DNA of 64,000 bases from Cytidiella melzeri (Eukaryota; Basidiomycota; Agaricomycetes; Polyporales; Irpicaceae), in NCBI GenBank assembly GCA_022592445.1, contig JABYQR010000140.1, forward strand, positions 1-64,000, given 5' to 3'. Positions 1 through 10,095 of the stretch are shown here, piece after piece. The notes under the pieces were generated by a model. The model was not told the origin of the DNA. It saw nothing but the letters and a program-made list of their open reading frames with translations, and did no database searches. Both the position numbers and the translations under genes were made by a program. Every line of letters begins with the position of its first letter. Positions within the stretch are counted from its first letter, which is position 1.

Positions 1-2226
1 CTAGCTATCACCAACTGGCCGGTACCACAGAACCTCCGCGATGTACGCGGCTTCATTGGATTTGCCAACTTCTACCGACGTTTCATCAAGGACTTTGCAC
101 GGCATACTCGTCCCCTACATGATCTCACCAAGAAAGACCAACCTTGGAAGTGGGGAGAAGCACAGCAGAACGCTTTTCAGATGCTCAAAGATGCGTTCAC
201 TCAGGAACCCATCCTAGTCACATGGGAACCCGATCGTCCCACACGTATTGAAGTTGATGCGTCTGGCTTTGCAACTGGAGGGGTTCTATTGCAGAAACTA
301 GAGGATGGACAATGGCACCCAGTAGCGTTCCGGTCTCAGTCTATGGCCGAAGCGGAACGGAACTATGAGATCTATGATCGAGAAATGCTCGCTATCATCA
401 GAGCTCTCGAAGATTGGCGTCACTATCTGGAAGGATTACCCGCGCCCTTCGAGATTATCACAGATCATCAGAATCTGCAGTACTGGCGTACCGCTCAGGA
501 CCTGTCTAGACGACAAGCTCGGTGGTCCTTATACCTTAGCCGGTTTGATTTCGTGTTGACCCACAAACCTGGAAAGACCCTTACTCAAGGTGACCCGCTG
601 TCCAGAGTTAGAACCTTGGAAGTGCTAGATGCATCAGACAACAAAGAACAAGTTGTGCTGAAACCCGAATACTTCCAAACCATAGCTGCCTCAAGTACTC
701 TAGAAACAGACCCATTGGAAGCTCGAATCAGAGACATCAGCCTTCGAGAAGCAGAGGTGGTTCAGGGATTAGCCAAGCTAAAGAAGGACGGACCCCGGAA
801 GTTGACAGATGGTGGACTAGAGTGGGAAGAAGACAGCGGACTGGTGTACTACAAAGGAAAGCTGTACATTCCCAAAGATCGAGAAGTCCGAAAGGAGATT
901 GTACGTCGATGCCACGATGCACTACCAGCAGGACATCCTGGTAAACACGCAACCCTGGAACTAGTAACACGGCACTATTGGTGGCCTCGTATGGCATCAT
1001 TTGTAGAACAATACGTCCTCGGATGTGACAAGTGTCAGCGAACCAAATCAGCACAGCACCCGGTTGCCCCAATACAGCCTATCGAAGTACCAGACGGACC
1101 TTGGCAGGTGGTTGGTGTAGACTTGGTCGGACCACTCCCACGTAGTAAGGGATTTGACATGATTGCCGTGTACACAGACTTGTACAGCAAGCAAACACAT
1201 GTAATTCCAACTCAGTCTACGGTCACAGCAGACGGTATAGCCGACCTTCACATCAGAGAGGTGTTCAGGCTCCACGGCATTCCCCGACAGTTTATATCCG
1301 ATAGAGGACCCCAGTTTGCAGCTCGTGTCATGCAAGCGTTGTACAAACGGCTAGGCATCACTGGCGCCATGACTACCGCCTACCACCCTCAGGCCAATGG
1401 TCAAACGGAAAGAACCAATCAAGAGGTAGAAAAGATTCTACGACTCTTTGTTGACCAACGACAAGATGATTGGGCAGAATACATCCCAGTGGCTGAATTC
1501 GCCATCAACTCCCGGGTCAACTCATCTACTCAGCACTCTCCGTTTGAAGTCATGTACGGGTATCTACCGGACTTTACCATTCCTATTGGTCGTCAAAGTC
1601 GTATGCCAAATCTAGACGCACGCCTAGAAAAGCTCAGACAGGTTCGGGCAGAAGCCGAAGCTGCCTCGCGTCTCTCTAAGGAAAAGATGGCCGAAGCTTC
1701 CGGATATACCCGTAGAGCTACTCCAGTCTTCAAGGAAGGGGACCTCGTGTGGTTGTCTTCCAAGAACGTCAAAGTACATCAGCAGTCTGACAAGCTAGGG
1801 CCTAGACAGCTTGGTCCCTTCACAGTTCTTCAGAAGACCGGTGAACATACATATCGGATCAAACTCAAATCCGGATATCGTATTCACGACAACATCAACG
1901 TCGAACGGCTATCTCCGTATCGAGGAAACGAAGTAAACGGCCTCATACCAGAACCACCAGCACCGATCATAGTAGATGATCAACAAGTCTATGAAGTCGA
2001 GAAGATCCTAGACAGTCGGATCTATCGGAAGCAAATGCAGTACCTAGTCAAATGGAAAGGCTATGGAGAAGGCGATGTAACGTGGGAACCTGCAGTAAAT
2101 CTGACCAATGCGAAAGAGAGCATTGCAGAGTTCCACGCCAGACATACCAACGCGCCTCAGAGATTACCCAAAGCACTCTTCGACTCCATCCTTGGAAACC
2201 GTTGGAGAACATCACAGAAGCTATAG
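1..2226 (+). CDS. Ty3/gypsy (chromovirus) pol polyprotein, 5' part outside window
   Basis: The frame is open from base 1 to the TAG at 2224-2226, giving 741 residues of a retrotransposon polyprotein; protease and most of the reverse transcriptase lie upstream of the window. In order: end of the RT thumb/connection (residues 1-60), RNase H (IEVDASG near 75, ITDHQNL, GDPLSR), integrase HHCC zinc finger (CHDALPAGH ... GCDKCQR), DDE core (VVGVDLVGP, FISDRGPQF, GQTERTNQE, all three acidic residues present), the GPF/Y module (GPRQLGPFTV) and a C-terminal chromodomain (VEKILDSR ... YLVKWKGY ... VTWEP). An internal ATG at 181 is not the start, because homology runs upstream of it. No internal stop is seen and the catalytic residues are kept, unlike the family C copy at 36-44 kb, so this element could be young. 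It is followed directly by a polypurine tract (2291-2300) and its 3' LTR. Confidence 0.93.
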   Translation, partial: LAITNWPVPQNLRDVRGFIGFANFYRRFIKDFARHTRPLHDLTKKDQPWKWGEAQQNAFQMLKDAFTQEPILVTWEPDRPTRIEVDASGFATGGVLLQKLEDGQWHPVAFRSQSMAEAERNYEIYDREMLAIIRALEDWRHYLEGLPAPFEIITDHQNLQYWRTAQDLSRRQARWSLYLSRFDFVLTHKPGKTLTQGDPLSRVRTLEVLDASDNKEQVVLKPEYFQTIAASSTLETDPLEARIRDISLREAEVVQGLAKLKKDGPRKLTDGGLEWEEDSGLVYYKGKLYIPKDREVRKEIVRRCHDALPAGHPGKHATLELVTRHYWWPRMASFVEQYVLGCDKCQRTKSAQHPVAPIQPIEVPDGPWQVVGVDLVGPLPRSKGFDMIAVYTDLYSKQTHVIPTQSTVTADGIADLHIREVFRLHGIPRQFISDRGPQFAARVMQALYKRLGITGAMTTAYHPQANGQTERTNQEVEKILRLFVDQRQDDWAEYIPVAEFAINSRVNSSTQHSPFEVMYGYLPDFTIPIGRQSRMPNLDARLEKLRQVRAEAEAASRLSKEKMAEASGYTRRATPVFKEGDLVWLSSKNVKVHQQSDKLGPRQLGPFTVLQKTGEHTYRIKLKSGYRIHDNINVERLSPYRGNEVNGLIPEPPAPIIVDDQQVYEVEKILDSRIYRKQMQYLVKWKGYGEGDVTWEPAVNLTNAKESIAEFHARHTNAPQRLPKALFDSILGNRWRTSQKL

Positions 2227-2615
2227 CATCTGACCTCGAGTGGGCAGATGGTAGAGTCCCTGGTCTTAGTTCATCGAGGCGATGAATTTTAGGAGGGGGG
2301 TAATGACATGGATAGTCCAACAGAGACCGGATTTTTCCAATATTTCACAAGTTTACAGCCTTAGGCGCCTATCTAGAGCGCTTATTTTCCGGCTAGGAGT
2401 GTTACCGGACCTAACCCTAACCTGGGTCACGTGACATCCTGCCTTATTTATCAATAGTCCAGACCCAAACCCTAGACTCAGTCTGGAGCGGTTCCAGATC
2501 AACCTAGGCTATTGTTCTATTGTTCCTCTTCCATTGATGGGGATTCCCCAGGGATTCCCCCAGGTCTTATTGTTCTATTGTTTATTGTTCTAGTTCTATT
2601 TGTTCTACGTACCCT

Positions 2616-2688
2616 GGTCCTTGACAGTTACTCGGTCCTTGACAGTTACTCAGGTCCTTGACAGTTACTCGGTCCTTGACAGTTACCC
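2616..2688 (+). repeat. Four tandem copies of an 18-bp unit in LTR A
   Basis: The unit GGTCCTTGACAGTTACTC occurs at 2616-2633, 2634-2651, 2653-2670 and, with a changed end, 2671-2688. It sits upstream of the TATA box in the U3 part of the LTR. The truncated copy at 12,649-13,091 lacks the array and has only a related single stretch, so the array expanded after the copies separated. It could be a promoter repeat, but that is inference. Confidence 0.9.
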
Positions 2689-2841
2689 GGGTTCCTTATT
2701 GTTCTATTGTTACTCCAGTCCCACAGTTACTCCAGTCCCTAGTGTGGGAACTGGTGCACAGACCACCCAGACACAGTATATATAGTACCCCTTACCCTCC
2801 CTGGTTCTGCATCTTGACCTCTTCGTCATTTGCACTGCCAG

Positions 2842-2902
2842 GTGAGTTACTCAATGTAACCTAGTATAAGCATGCTATTAACTTCGTCATTTGCACTGCC
2901 AG
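2842..2902 (+). other. Intron-like segment in the leader of LTR A
   Basis: A GTGAGT donor at 2842 and a CTGCCAG acceptor ending at 2902 bound 61 bp. A branch-point-like TATTAAC precedes the acceptor. The 21 bases before the donor (2821-2841) are repeated exactly as the last 21 bases of the segment (2882-2902), so removing it restores a single copy. It lies about 60 bp after the TATA box, so it would be in the 5' leader of the element RNA. Splicing is predicted, not shown. Confidence 0.5.
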
Positions 2903-3474
2903 TATCCGGCCTCTGAGCCTGCTTGCCTGCTTATCATCGACTTTGACCTTGTTGTCGTCGTTGGAGATCCACTTCCACTTCCTCTCCCCCTCTTCTCTGC
3001 CCTTGTGTAGGGTTTAGCAGTACAGCAGCAGTCGCTCCGCGACACCGAATGCCAGCCTGAGTGCAAGGTAAGTGATGAGCTGTTGCGTGAATAACCTGTC
3101 ACTGCCAGGACACAGGCTGCGTAAGTTGGAGCTGCTGGGTTGAGAGCATGATAGAGCAGGTGTGCTATGAGCTCAGGCGGTGGGACCAGAGCTGGCTTTG
3201 GTAAGATATGAACGGGCCTGTAGTGCTAAATACTCATAGAAGCAGTGACATGTGTATTGTAACTGGTATACTTATGCATATTCACTGGACCAGCACAATT
3301 ATACTCAATCTCATTCAATATGTATCCATTGAGTGCAGAGGCAGTATTATTGGAGCAAGGAATAGCAATTATTGCAGCTGCAGCCCGCTTGGAAACTGCC
3401 CATATTTCAGCTGACACTCAGATGAACATTCCCCAGCCAATCACGAGACACAATGAGATCCCTGGCCTCTCACT

Positions 3475-3873
3475 TCACATTTCTGCTGACTCTCCGCCGG
3501 ATACCCTCTCATCAGATGTGGCAGGAGATTTGCCAGCTACACCCCTGAGAAAAGGTGGCAGTGTAGTCTCCTGGTGCCCCAAAAGGGAGAGGTTTGGGTT
3601 GTAAAAAAACCCTGTGCCAGAATCCCTGTTTGGCCAAAGGTTCCTTGCTGTTGTTTCCCCCCTCAGTAGTATCAAGACCTTGTGTATCAGCTCATTCATC
3701 TCAGCTTTGCCTATATTGGCTACGCCCAGTCCTAAAGGAGTTCTTGAAGAGCGAAGTTCTCTCAATTTGCCAAACATGGTGGCAGACACAGGCACCACAT
3801 GAAATGCACCAGTGACAATAGCAACTAGCAAAGCAAGAGAGATTGAGAACTGTATTGGGTATCTAGTCTGCAC
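3475..3873 (-). pseudogene. Possible remnant of a small secreted-protein gene
   Basis: This frame encodes up to 132 residues beginning with a hydrophobic stretch (SISLALLVAIVTGAF) followed by PVSAT, which resembles a signal peptide with a cleavage site. However the frame has no ATG before the hydrophobic stretch: it opens at a GTG, and an in-frame stop lies upstream. The first ATG (at MFGKL) comes after the would-be signal peptide. It is either a decayed gene, a gene with an unseen 5' exon, or chance. The start of the nearby gene at 6598 has the same general layout (hydrophobic N-terminus ending in VSAT), which is the only reason to record it. Confidence 0.25.
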
Positions 3874-5572
3874 TCTATTGTGAGCACTGGTTTGTTTGTC
3901 TGTCTGTTGTTTGTTTGTTCTGAGCTATTGCGCTTGAGGTAAGGATCAAGAATTGATTGTATTAATGTTTGTACTTCTAGAGACTATGGGGAACAAAGAA
4001 GGACAAAGTTACAGAGTTAGTATCAGGGGCAAGCCCTTATATACTACTGGACCTATACTGCAGGACTGCGGAGGATATTGCAGAAAGGGAGTGCTAATAG
4101 TACAGGCAAAAGAAACCAAGAAATGAAACTGTGGTAAGCGCCACTACTACTGCAGCTGCGCCGCGCAGTGCAAGTCATAGCAATGAGGCTTAGCACAGTA
4201 TGGCAGCTAGTTGCAAGAGCAATTCGGTACAGTGACCCAAGGCCATGCAGGTGACAATGTACTCACTGATCAGCAGTGAAGAAAATGGAAAAATGCAACC
4301 TGAAGCAACAGAGGTGTGCTGAGCTACAAGGATGAGGGGAAGTTTGGTAACTTGGAGGGTCTGGTGCTTGCAAGTCTAGGTGACTGATAGTTAGCTACAA
4401 CAACAGCCTCAGTACAGTGGCCCAGTGCACACCAAACAACAATGTACTGACCAACCAGTGCTGGAACAACTTAAAAGAGAAAGACCTGGATAAATGGAGG
4501 TGTGATGAGGTGCAAGGATCACCAGAATCTTATGTGACAGCCTTGGCTGTTGCTTGCAGCTTGCAGCTCCCTTTAAATGGGAGCTATTTCAAAGCTATAA
4601 TTTGCTCATGTAGTTAGTGAGTTGTATGCTATCACCTATTTCTGCACCTCTGGCTCACGCCGGCACATTATAAACGTTAGGGATTTTTTTTTAAAATAGA
4701 AGAGGTGCAAGGATGGTGGCAAGGGGCTTTGAATATCTTGGCATTCATTATGTGCAGTGCTCACAGGGATGTAGGGGTTGGAGATGTCTTCATAAAACTA
4801 GCGTTAGCAAGCAGCAAGTACAGTTCCTGAATATTGAATGGAATATTACTTTTAGAACCAGAATTGTAAGTACATTTGGTGCTGGTAGCAGCCTGAGCAA
4901 GTAATTTTGTTGGGAATAGCTTCTTTGATGAGTAATTTATAGTGAGTTGGTGGTTTTTCTTCACTGGAGCACACAATCATTCATGAAAGAAGAGGGACTG
5001 TGCTGTATTGTTTGAAGTGCAACGATGGGTGTGAGTGCAGAATTAAAACAAGTTTGTGGAGGAGAGCATGGATATAAAGATTGTTTGACATGTGGCTTCT
5101 TCTTAATGGTGTTGAACTATGTCAAATAATCTAGATACAATTTGGTAAACTGCAGGAGAAGGGTTACAAGTGATCATGTTATTGATAGTAAATTGAATGA
5201 ATCATATAGCATGAAATAGTTAATTGCACCGGTGACTTTGTTGCCAAAAATAACCTCAGTAAACAACACTGTTTCTGGTAAGGACCTTGCTAAGCCATCT
5301 GGTCATGAATATTGACTGTACTACGGGCATTTGCTATTGGTGAAACCTTTGATAGGCAACTTGATCTGGGATAAAGTGACTGTACTACAATTGATAAGTT
5401 TGGTTGCGGGAAAAGGAGCCATACATTGATGAAGGTAGTCACCAATAGTAGCAAGGGGCTTCATCTATCTTGTCATTAACCTTGTGCAGTGTTCACTTCT
5501 CATTCTAGAAAATTACTTGTTTCAAAAATGAAGGGCTTGAGGGTGTCTCATTAGATCAATTGCTAGAACATG

Positions 5573-5990
5573 TTACATGTGTCCTGTTGATGTCTGCACT
5601 GCCTCACCCCCATTGGAGCTGCTACAGGCTGGGTTCTGATTGTAACTCCTGCTTATAGAGCAACTAGTGGTTGTGAAACTGTCTGGAAGAATCACAGGCA
5701 GTGCTCTATGGTGATGCAACCATGTCCTGTTGATGTCTGAACTGCATCAGCCCCACTAGAACTGCCACAGGCTGTGCCCTGATTGTAACTCCTCCTTAGA
5801 GAGAAATGGTTGTGAAACTTTGTGAAAAATCTGATGCAGTGCTTGTTGCCAATGCAACCATGTCCTGTTGATGTCTGAGCTGCATCACCCCTATTGGAAC
5901 TGCCACAGGCTGTATTCTGAATGTAACTCCTCCTTAGATTGCAACTAACAGTTGTGAAACTTTGTGGAACAATCAGATACAGGACTCACT
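5573..5990 (+). repeat. Three tandem ~141-bp repeat units (cluster 1)
   Basis: The phrase CCTGTTGATGTCTG recurs at about 5582, 5725 and 5864 (spacing 143 and 139 bp). Between copies the shared body contains CTGCCACAGGCTG, TTGTAACTCCT and GTTGTGAAACT. The same unit forms clusters at about 9497-10,095 and, inverted, 12,330-12,640. Confidence 0.85.
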
Positions 5991-6408
5991 AAGAACAAGG
6001 AAGAAAATGTACTTCTCAAGGATCTACAATGGATCAATCATGGTGGAGTTTTGGAAAGCCACTGAACGCACAGCTTGAAGGTGGTAGGATGTTTATCATT
6101 GACTTTAAGAACCCTGCTGGGCCTTCCCTGTAGCAGTATTTTATCATCTTGTTCTGCAATGTAGTTGATTGAATTCACTCAGCCTTGCATACTTAGTTTC
6201 TCCACAGACCTAGAAGAAAGGAAAGTATATTGGTCAGGCTAACCAAACAGTATACATTGACTACTCCTGTAACCAATCACATAAAGATTGGGCGCAGCAA
6301 AGCACTGCAGCCTGAAACTTTAAACTTCAACAACAGATGCAGACATCAGTTGCAATGGTGAGAACTCAAACCAACTAACCTAAGACATCTATGACCCCTA
6401 TATGTAAA

Positions 6409-6420
6409 GATATATAAAGC
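6409..6420 (+). promoter_or_regulatory. TATA box for the 6598 gene
   Basis: GATATATAAAGC lies about 180 bp before the ATG at 6598. The leader between them contains a possible 5'UTR intron (GTAAGG donor near 6492, ACAG acceptor near 6544). Confidence 0.5.
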
Positions 6421-6597
6421 TGCTTGCTCATCCCCTTGAACCTCAACACACCCCCTTTACTCTAGGCTTTTTCATTGCTTCAGTGCTGGTCGGTAAGGAA
6501 CTGCATTGTCATTTGCATTGCACTGTACTGAGATTGTACTGACAGCTAGCTGCCTTACTGTTCCCACAAAGCCCTTCTGACATCCTTAGATACCATC

Positions 6598-6939
6598 ATG
6601 CGGTTTCCAACCTCTCTTTTTCTACTGGCTGCCATTGTTGCCAGTACATGCCTGACTGTGTCTGCCACCCCACTTGGCAGGAGAGGAGGATTTCTCTCAA
6701 AGTCCTACAATTCACCAAAGGTGGACTTGACTGATAGCCCAGATGTACAGGAGTGGAGGAATGTCATAACTAAAGTTTATGGAGATGCAGCACATGGAGA
6801 AACAAAGGCTGGTCTCCATGACTCCCCGCTTGTAAAACAATTCTGGGATGGGGTTCTACACAACCCCCACCCTGGTCCCCCTTTTGATAACCCAAAAATT
6901 GACAACCAACCCCCATCAAAGAGATTTGAAGCAACATAG
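6598..6939 (+). CDS. Small predicted secreted protein, 113 aa
   Basis: The single-exon ORF starts at an ATG in the context ATCATGC and ends at a TAG. Residues 1-24 form a signal peptide (charged MRF, hydrophobic LFLLAAIVAS core, then SAT before PLG). The mature part (~90 residues) has no cysteine, starts with a basic GRRGG patch that could be a dibasic processing site, and contains two similar segments (DLTDSPDVQEWRNVI and GLHDSPLVKQFWDGV), suggesting an internal repeat of about 37 residues. The C-terminal quarter is rich in Pro and Asn. I do not recognise the family. A TATA box is present upstream. It sits among repeats, which is common for fast-evolving secreted proteins of fungi, but an effector role is only a guess. 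Confidence 0.65.
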   Translation: MRFPTSLFLLAAIVASTCLTVSATPLGRRGGFLSKSYNSPKVDLTDSPDVQEWRNVITKVYGDAAHGETKAGLHDSPLVKQFWDGVLHNPHPGPPFDNPKIDNQPPSKRFEAT

Positions 6940-7408
6940 AAAGCATGCCAGATCCTGTCAGTCCTGTGCTCTGTATTGCTCTCGCTGTTAAAGTGAGAGT
7001 GGATTGCTGATCATTGGAGATCAGATCTATGGATAATGTAGATTAGGTATGCAGATAGATAAGATCAGATAGTACATAGCATGCAATTGCACCATCATTA
7101 TGGCCACATATGATCAATACTTGCACTTTATGGAATTATATTCCAGTAGTTTCCATGACTGAGTAGCAGAAGTCCTGTGAGGCTTCTCATGAGTCATATT
7201 TGATAGACCAATTGTATTGAGCTTAGCAAAGGCCCAGCCAGCGCCATTCAGCTACACATGATGCTCAGTCATTGCTTACATTCTCTATTCAGTAGTGTTA
7301 GCAAGGTTACCAGCCCTTACTCATATGACATTGCTGTATCATTAGTGATCTAGTTACAGACATGTATATATACTGCTCTAGAGAGCAGAAGAACATTAGA
7401 ACACTGAC
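6940..7408. other. No gene seen
   Basis: AT-rich non-coding sequence between the secreted-protein gene and the solo LTR. It may include the 3'UTR of the former. Confidence 0.5.
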
Positions 7409-8018
7409 TGTAACAGTAAGGTTACTACTCACCAGATAAGTTGTTAGACTTGAGGGTATAGAGTGTGAGAGGTGTGGTGCGCAAAGTACAAGAGAGTACT
7501 GAGTAGTCCTTTATCAACAGAGTGGAGAAGACTGAGGGGATATGCCCTCAGGAGTGCCTCTAAATATACATGAAGGAGAGGACCCCAGGTACCAGACTAA
7601 GACCCCTAATACCTACATGAGTAAGCGAAGTAATCTACCTTACTAAGCATGTCCTATGCCCTAGTGGTGCCACTTTAATAATCAACCAATAGCAATTGTT
7701 CCCATGACCTGACCCCATGACCCAGTCCCAAGGCTAGACTGGTTCTAGCTCATTCTAAGACAATGCTAGACTTTTCCAGAAGGTTCTAAGAACTATGACA
7801 TCATAGTTCCAGCATGTTCGACAAGGTTTCAAAGAGTTCTATCATGTGATACACAGATAAGGAAAGGAGGGCATCAGTGCATCAATGATGAAGTGCACAT
7901 CAATTGATAGGCACTGAAATCAGCGCCGGAATAAGCGCCGGAATAAGCACCTAAATATTCCCAATAATACTGTTGCCTGGTAAGGCAAGTCTTGTAGAAA
8001 CATTGGAAATCTGTGACA
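7409..8018 (-). mobile_element. Solo LTR, gypsy family C
   Basis: It runs from TGTAACAG to CTGTGACA, the ends of the family C LTR, in the same orientation as the complete minus-strand element at 36,318-44,513. The flanking pentamers are CTGAC and CTTAC, a target duplication with one mismatch. It contains the conserved TTCCAGAAGGTTC motif (7774-7786) and a contracted ATAAGCGCCGG array near its right end. Confidence 0.9.
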
Positions 8019-9496
8019 CTTACTCCTAGAGTTAGTTGACTCTCAAGTCACCTCATGCACTCATACCTTTCAAACACTCTCTTGTTGTAATTAAGGTAGG
8101 CATAACACAGCATGGGTATGCCCTTACTGATCCACAGGCCTGCACCATGGTTTTATGCCCTCTGGCTCTGGAAGCAGCATGTGATGTCCTGCTTATTGTA
8201 GAAAAATCTTGACACATCCTGACATAGCCTCCAGGAGTACAGAAATACATTCTGAGAGTTATCACTCCTCTTGGCATCATCATACTTTGCCTACTCGTAA
8301 TGTCACATTCCTTGTTTTGTGTTTGTCCCCAAAAAGTGCAAGACCTGATGCCAGGTAGTAGGGTAGCAGCCACAATGATTTCCACTTTCCTGCTTCCACA
8401 AGGAGAACCTGTAGAACCGTGGGTGAAGTCAGGTAAAAGGTGTGGTTGGATAAACGACAAAGAAACATTGCATAGCATATGAGTGAGGCATTTGAACTGG
8501 AGATTGTGAGAAAAGCCATTAAGGACGTGTGGCCTTATTCACAGAGTGGCTTAAAGCTTCATGGGTACCAGGAAGTATTGCTCAATAGCTCCATCCATAA
8601 ATTTCAATGTGGTGCAAGTCAATGGAAGCACTCAACAAGACACCTGACTTCCACAGAATCTGCTCATCCTCCATCTGCCTTCTAGCAAACACTAGACATT
8701 GCTGGTCTGCAGGAGTGTTTGTGGTTGAGCAGATCTGAGACTTCAACTGACGGACTGTACTGTTGGAAGAGCTGAGAGACACAAGTATATTGTGGCATGT
8801 AAGAGGTTTCAACATAATGTGAGGGCTGATATGATATATGACATAATTTATTGCTGTTTATTTGAGATCACAAACCTCACAACATTGTGAGTATTTGTGT
8901 CACAATCAAGGTTTTCATTAGTTCATTCACAAACCTGCAATCAAAAAACAAGAAACCATTCACAAAAACTGGGTGCTTCAGTGGTACTTACTGCTGTTTG
9001 CACAATGATATGGAAAGTGTTGAATTTGTTTGTCTCCACCTCTGGCACTTGCATGACACAGAGGTGCCTGAGATGTTGTCCTATGCCATGCTGGATTTTT
9101 GGATGGACTTTCTGTGCTCTAGCTCTTTGAGACTGATAATATCTAATGCCAGCCAAGTTTATCTGAGCTGTGTGTGAATATGTTTATACTCAGAATTCTG
9201 ACATATCCCGAGGGTTTCTTGTGCAAGATATAGTTACGTGCCATGTGGCTGGCTCTTTTGACTTGTCATCCATAGACCTCGGGCTGTATAACACAAGCTC
9301 TAAGCACCTCAGGTGGGGACAAAAAATGCACTTTTCATACCATTGTGCAAACGGCAGTAGCACAATGCTGCTTTCCTCAACAGACAAGTTTGCCCTCCCA
9401 CGCTCATACTAGCGTTAGTAAGGCCAGCAAGCGGCAAGTACAATCCCTGAAGATTGAATGAAATACTACTTTTTGAGCCAGATTTGTAAGTAAACT
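8019..9496. other. Repeat-derived region without a clear gene
   Basis: Short open frames exist on both strands, but none shows recognisable domains or splice-consistent extension. The segment near 9405-9490 matches 4790-4880 in diverged form, tying this region to the repeat family of 4.4-6.0 kb. Confidence 0.4.
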
Positions 9497-10095
9497 TGGC
9501 TGTTGATGTCTGAACTGCCTCAGCCCCACTAGAACTGCCTGATATATGAACTGCCTCATCTCCATTGAAACTGCCACAGGCTGTGTTCTGATTGTAACTC
9601 TTGCTTATAGAGCAACTGGTGGTTGTGAAACTTTGTGGAACAATTAAATGCAGTGCTTGCTGCTGATGCAACTATGTCCTGTTGATGTCTGAACTGCCTC
9701 AGCCCCACTAGAACTGCCACAGGCTGTGCTCTGATTGTAACTCCTCCTTAGAAGGCAACTAATGGTTGTGAAATTTTGTGGACCAATTGAATGCAGTGCT
9801 GGCTGCTGATGAAACCATGTCCAGCTAATGTCTGCATTGCCTCATCCCCATCAGAGCTGCCACAGGCTATGTTCTGATTCTACCTCCTCCTTAGAGAGCA
9901 ACTAATGCTTGTGAAACTTTGTGCAACAATATAATGCAGTGCTTGCTGCTGATGCAACCATGTACTGTTCATGTCTGAAGTGCCTCACCCCCATTGGAAC
10001 TGCCACAGGCTGTGTTCTGATTGTGATTCCTGCTTAGAGAGCAAGAGCAACTAACAGTTGTGAAACTTTGTGAAACAATCAGATACAGTACTCAC
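9497..10095 (+). repeat. Tandem ~141-bp repeat units (cluster 2)
   Basis: About four diverged copies of the unit in cluster 1. Landmark positions of the unit start are near 9678, 9819 and 9962, with a rearranged copy at 9497-9560. They lie in and next to the left arm of the inverted repeat. Confidence 0.85.

Larger units (their letters stand above)
2304..3101 (+). mobile_element. 3' LTR of the first gypsy element (family A)
   Basis: The LTR begins with TGACATGG just after the polypurine tract AGGAGGGGGG (2291-2300) and TAA. I place its end at the TGTCA at 3097-3101, which mirrors the TGACA start; this right border is an inference because no flanking 5' LTR is in view. A TATA box lies near 2777-2784. 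Downstream are the predicted transcript start and an intron-like segment. A truncated second copy lies at 12,649-13,091, confirming it as a repeat family. Confidence 0.75.
3102..6408. other. Repeat-derived region without a clear gene
   Basis: Apart from the doubtful ORF at 3475-3873 and the tandem repeats at 5573-5990, I see no coding signal here. The stretch 4713-4960 shares diverged sequence with 9400-9500 (the same words around a GCAAGTACA ... TGAATATTGAATG block), so much of this region looks like old copies of the repeat family that also occupies 8.5-12.6 kb. The composition is AT-rich compared with the gene space after 47.9 kb. Confidence 0.5.

Noticed and set aside
5573..5990. CRISPR-like array
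   Set aside because: Units are contiguous ~141-bp tandem repeats without distinct spacers, in a fungal genome.
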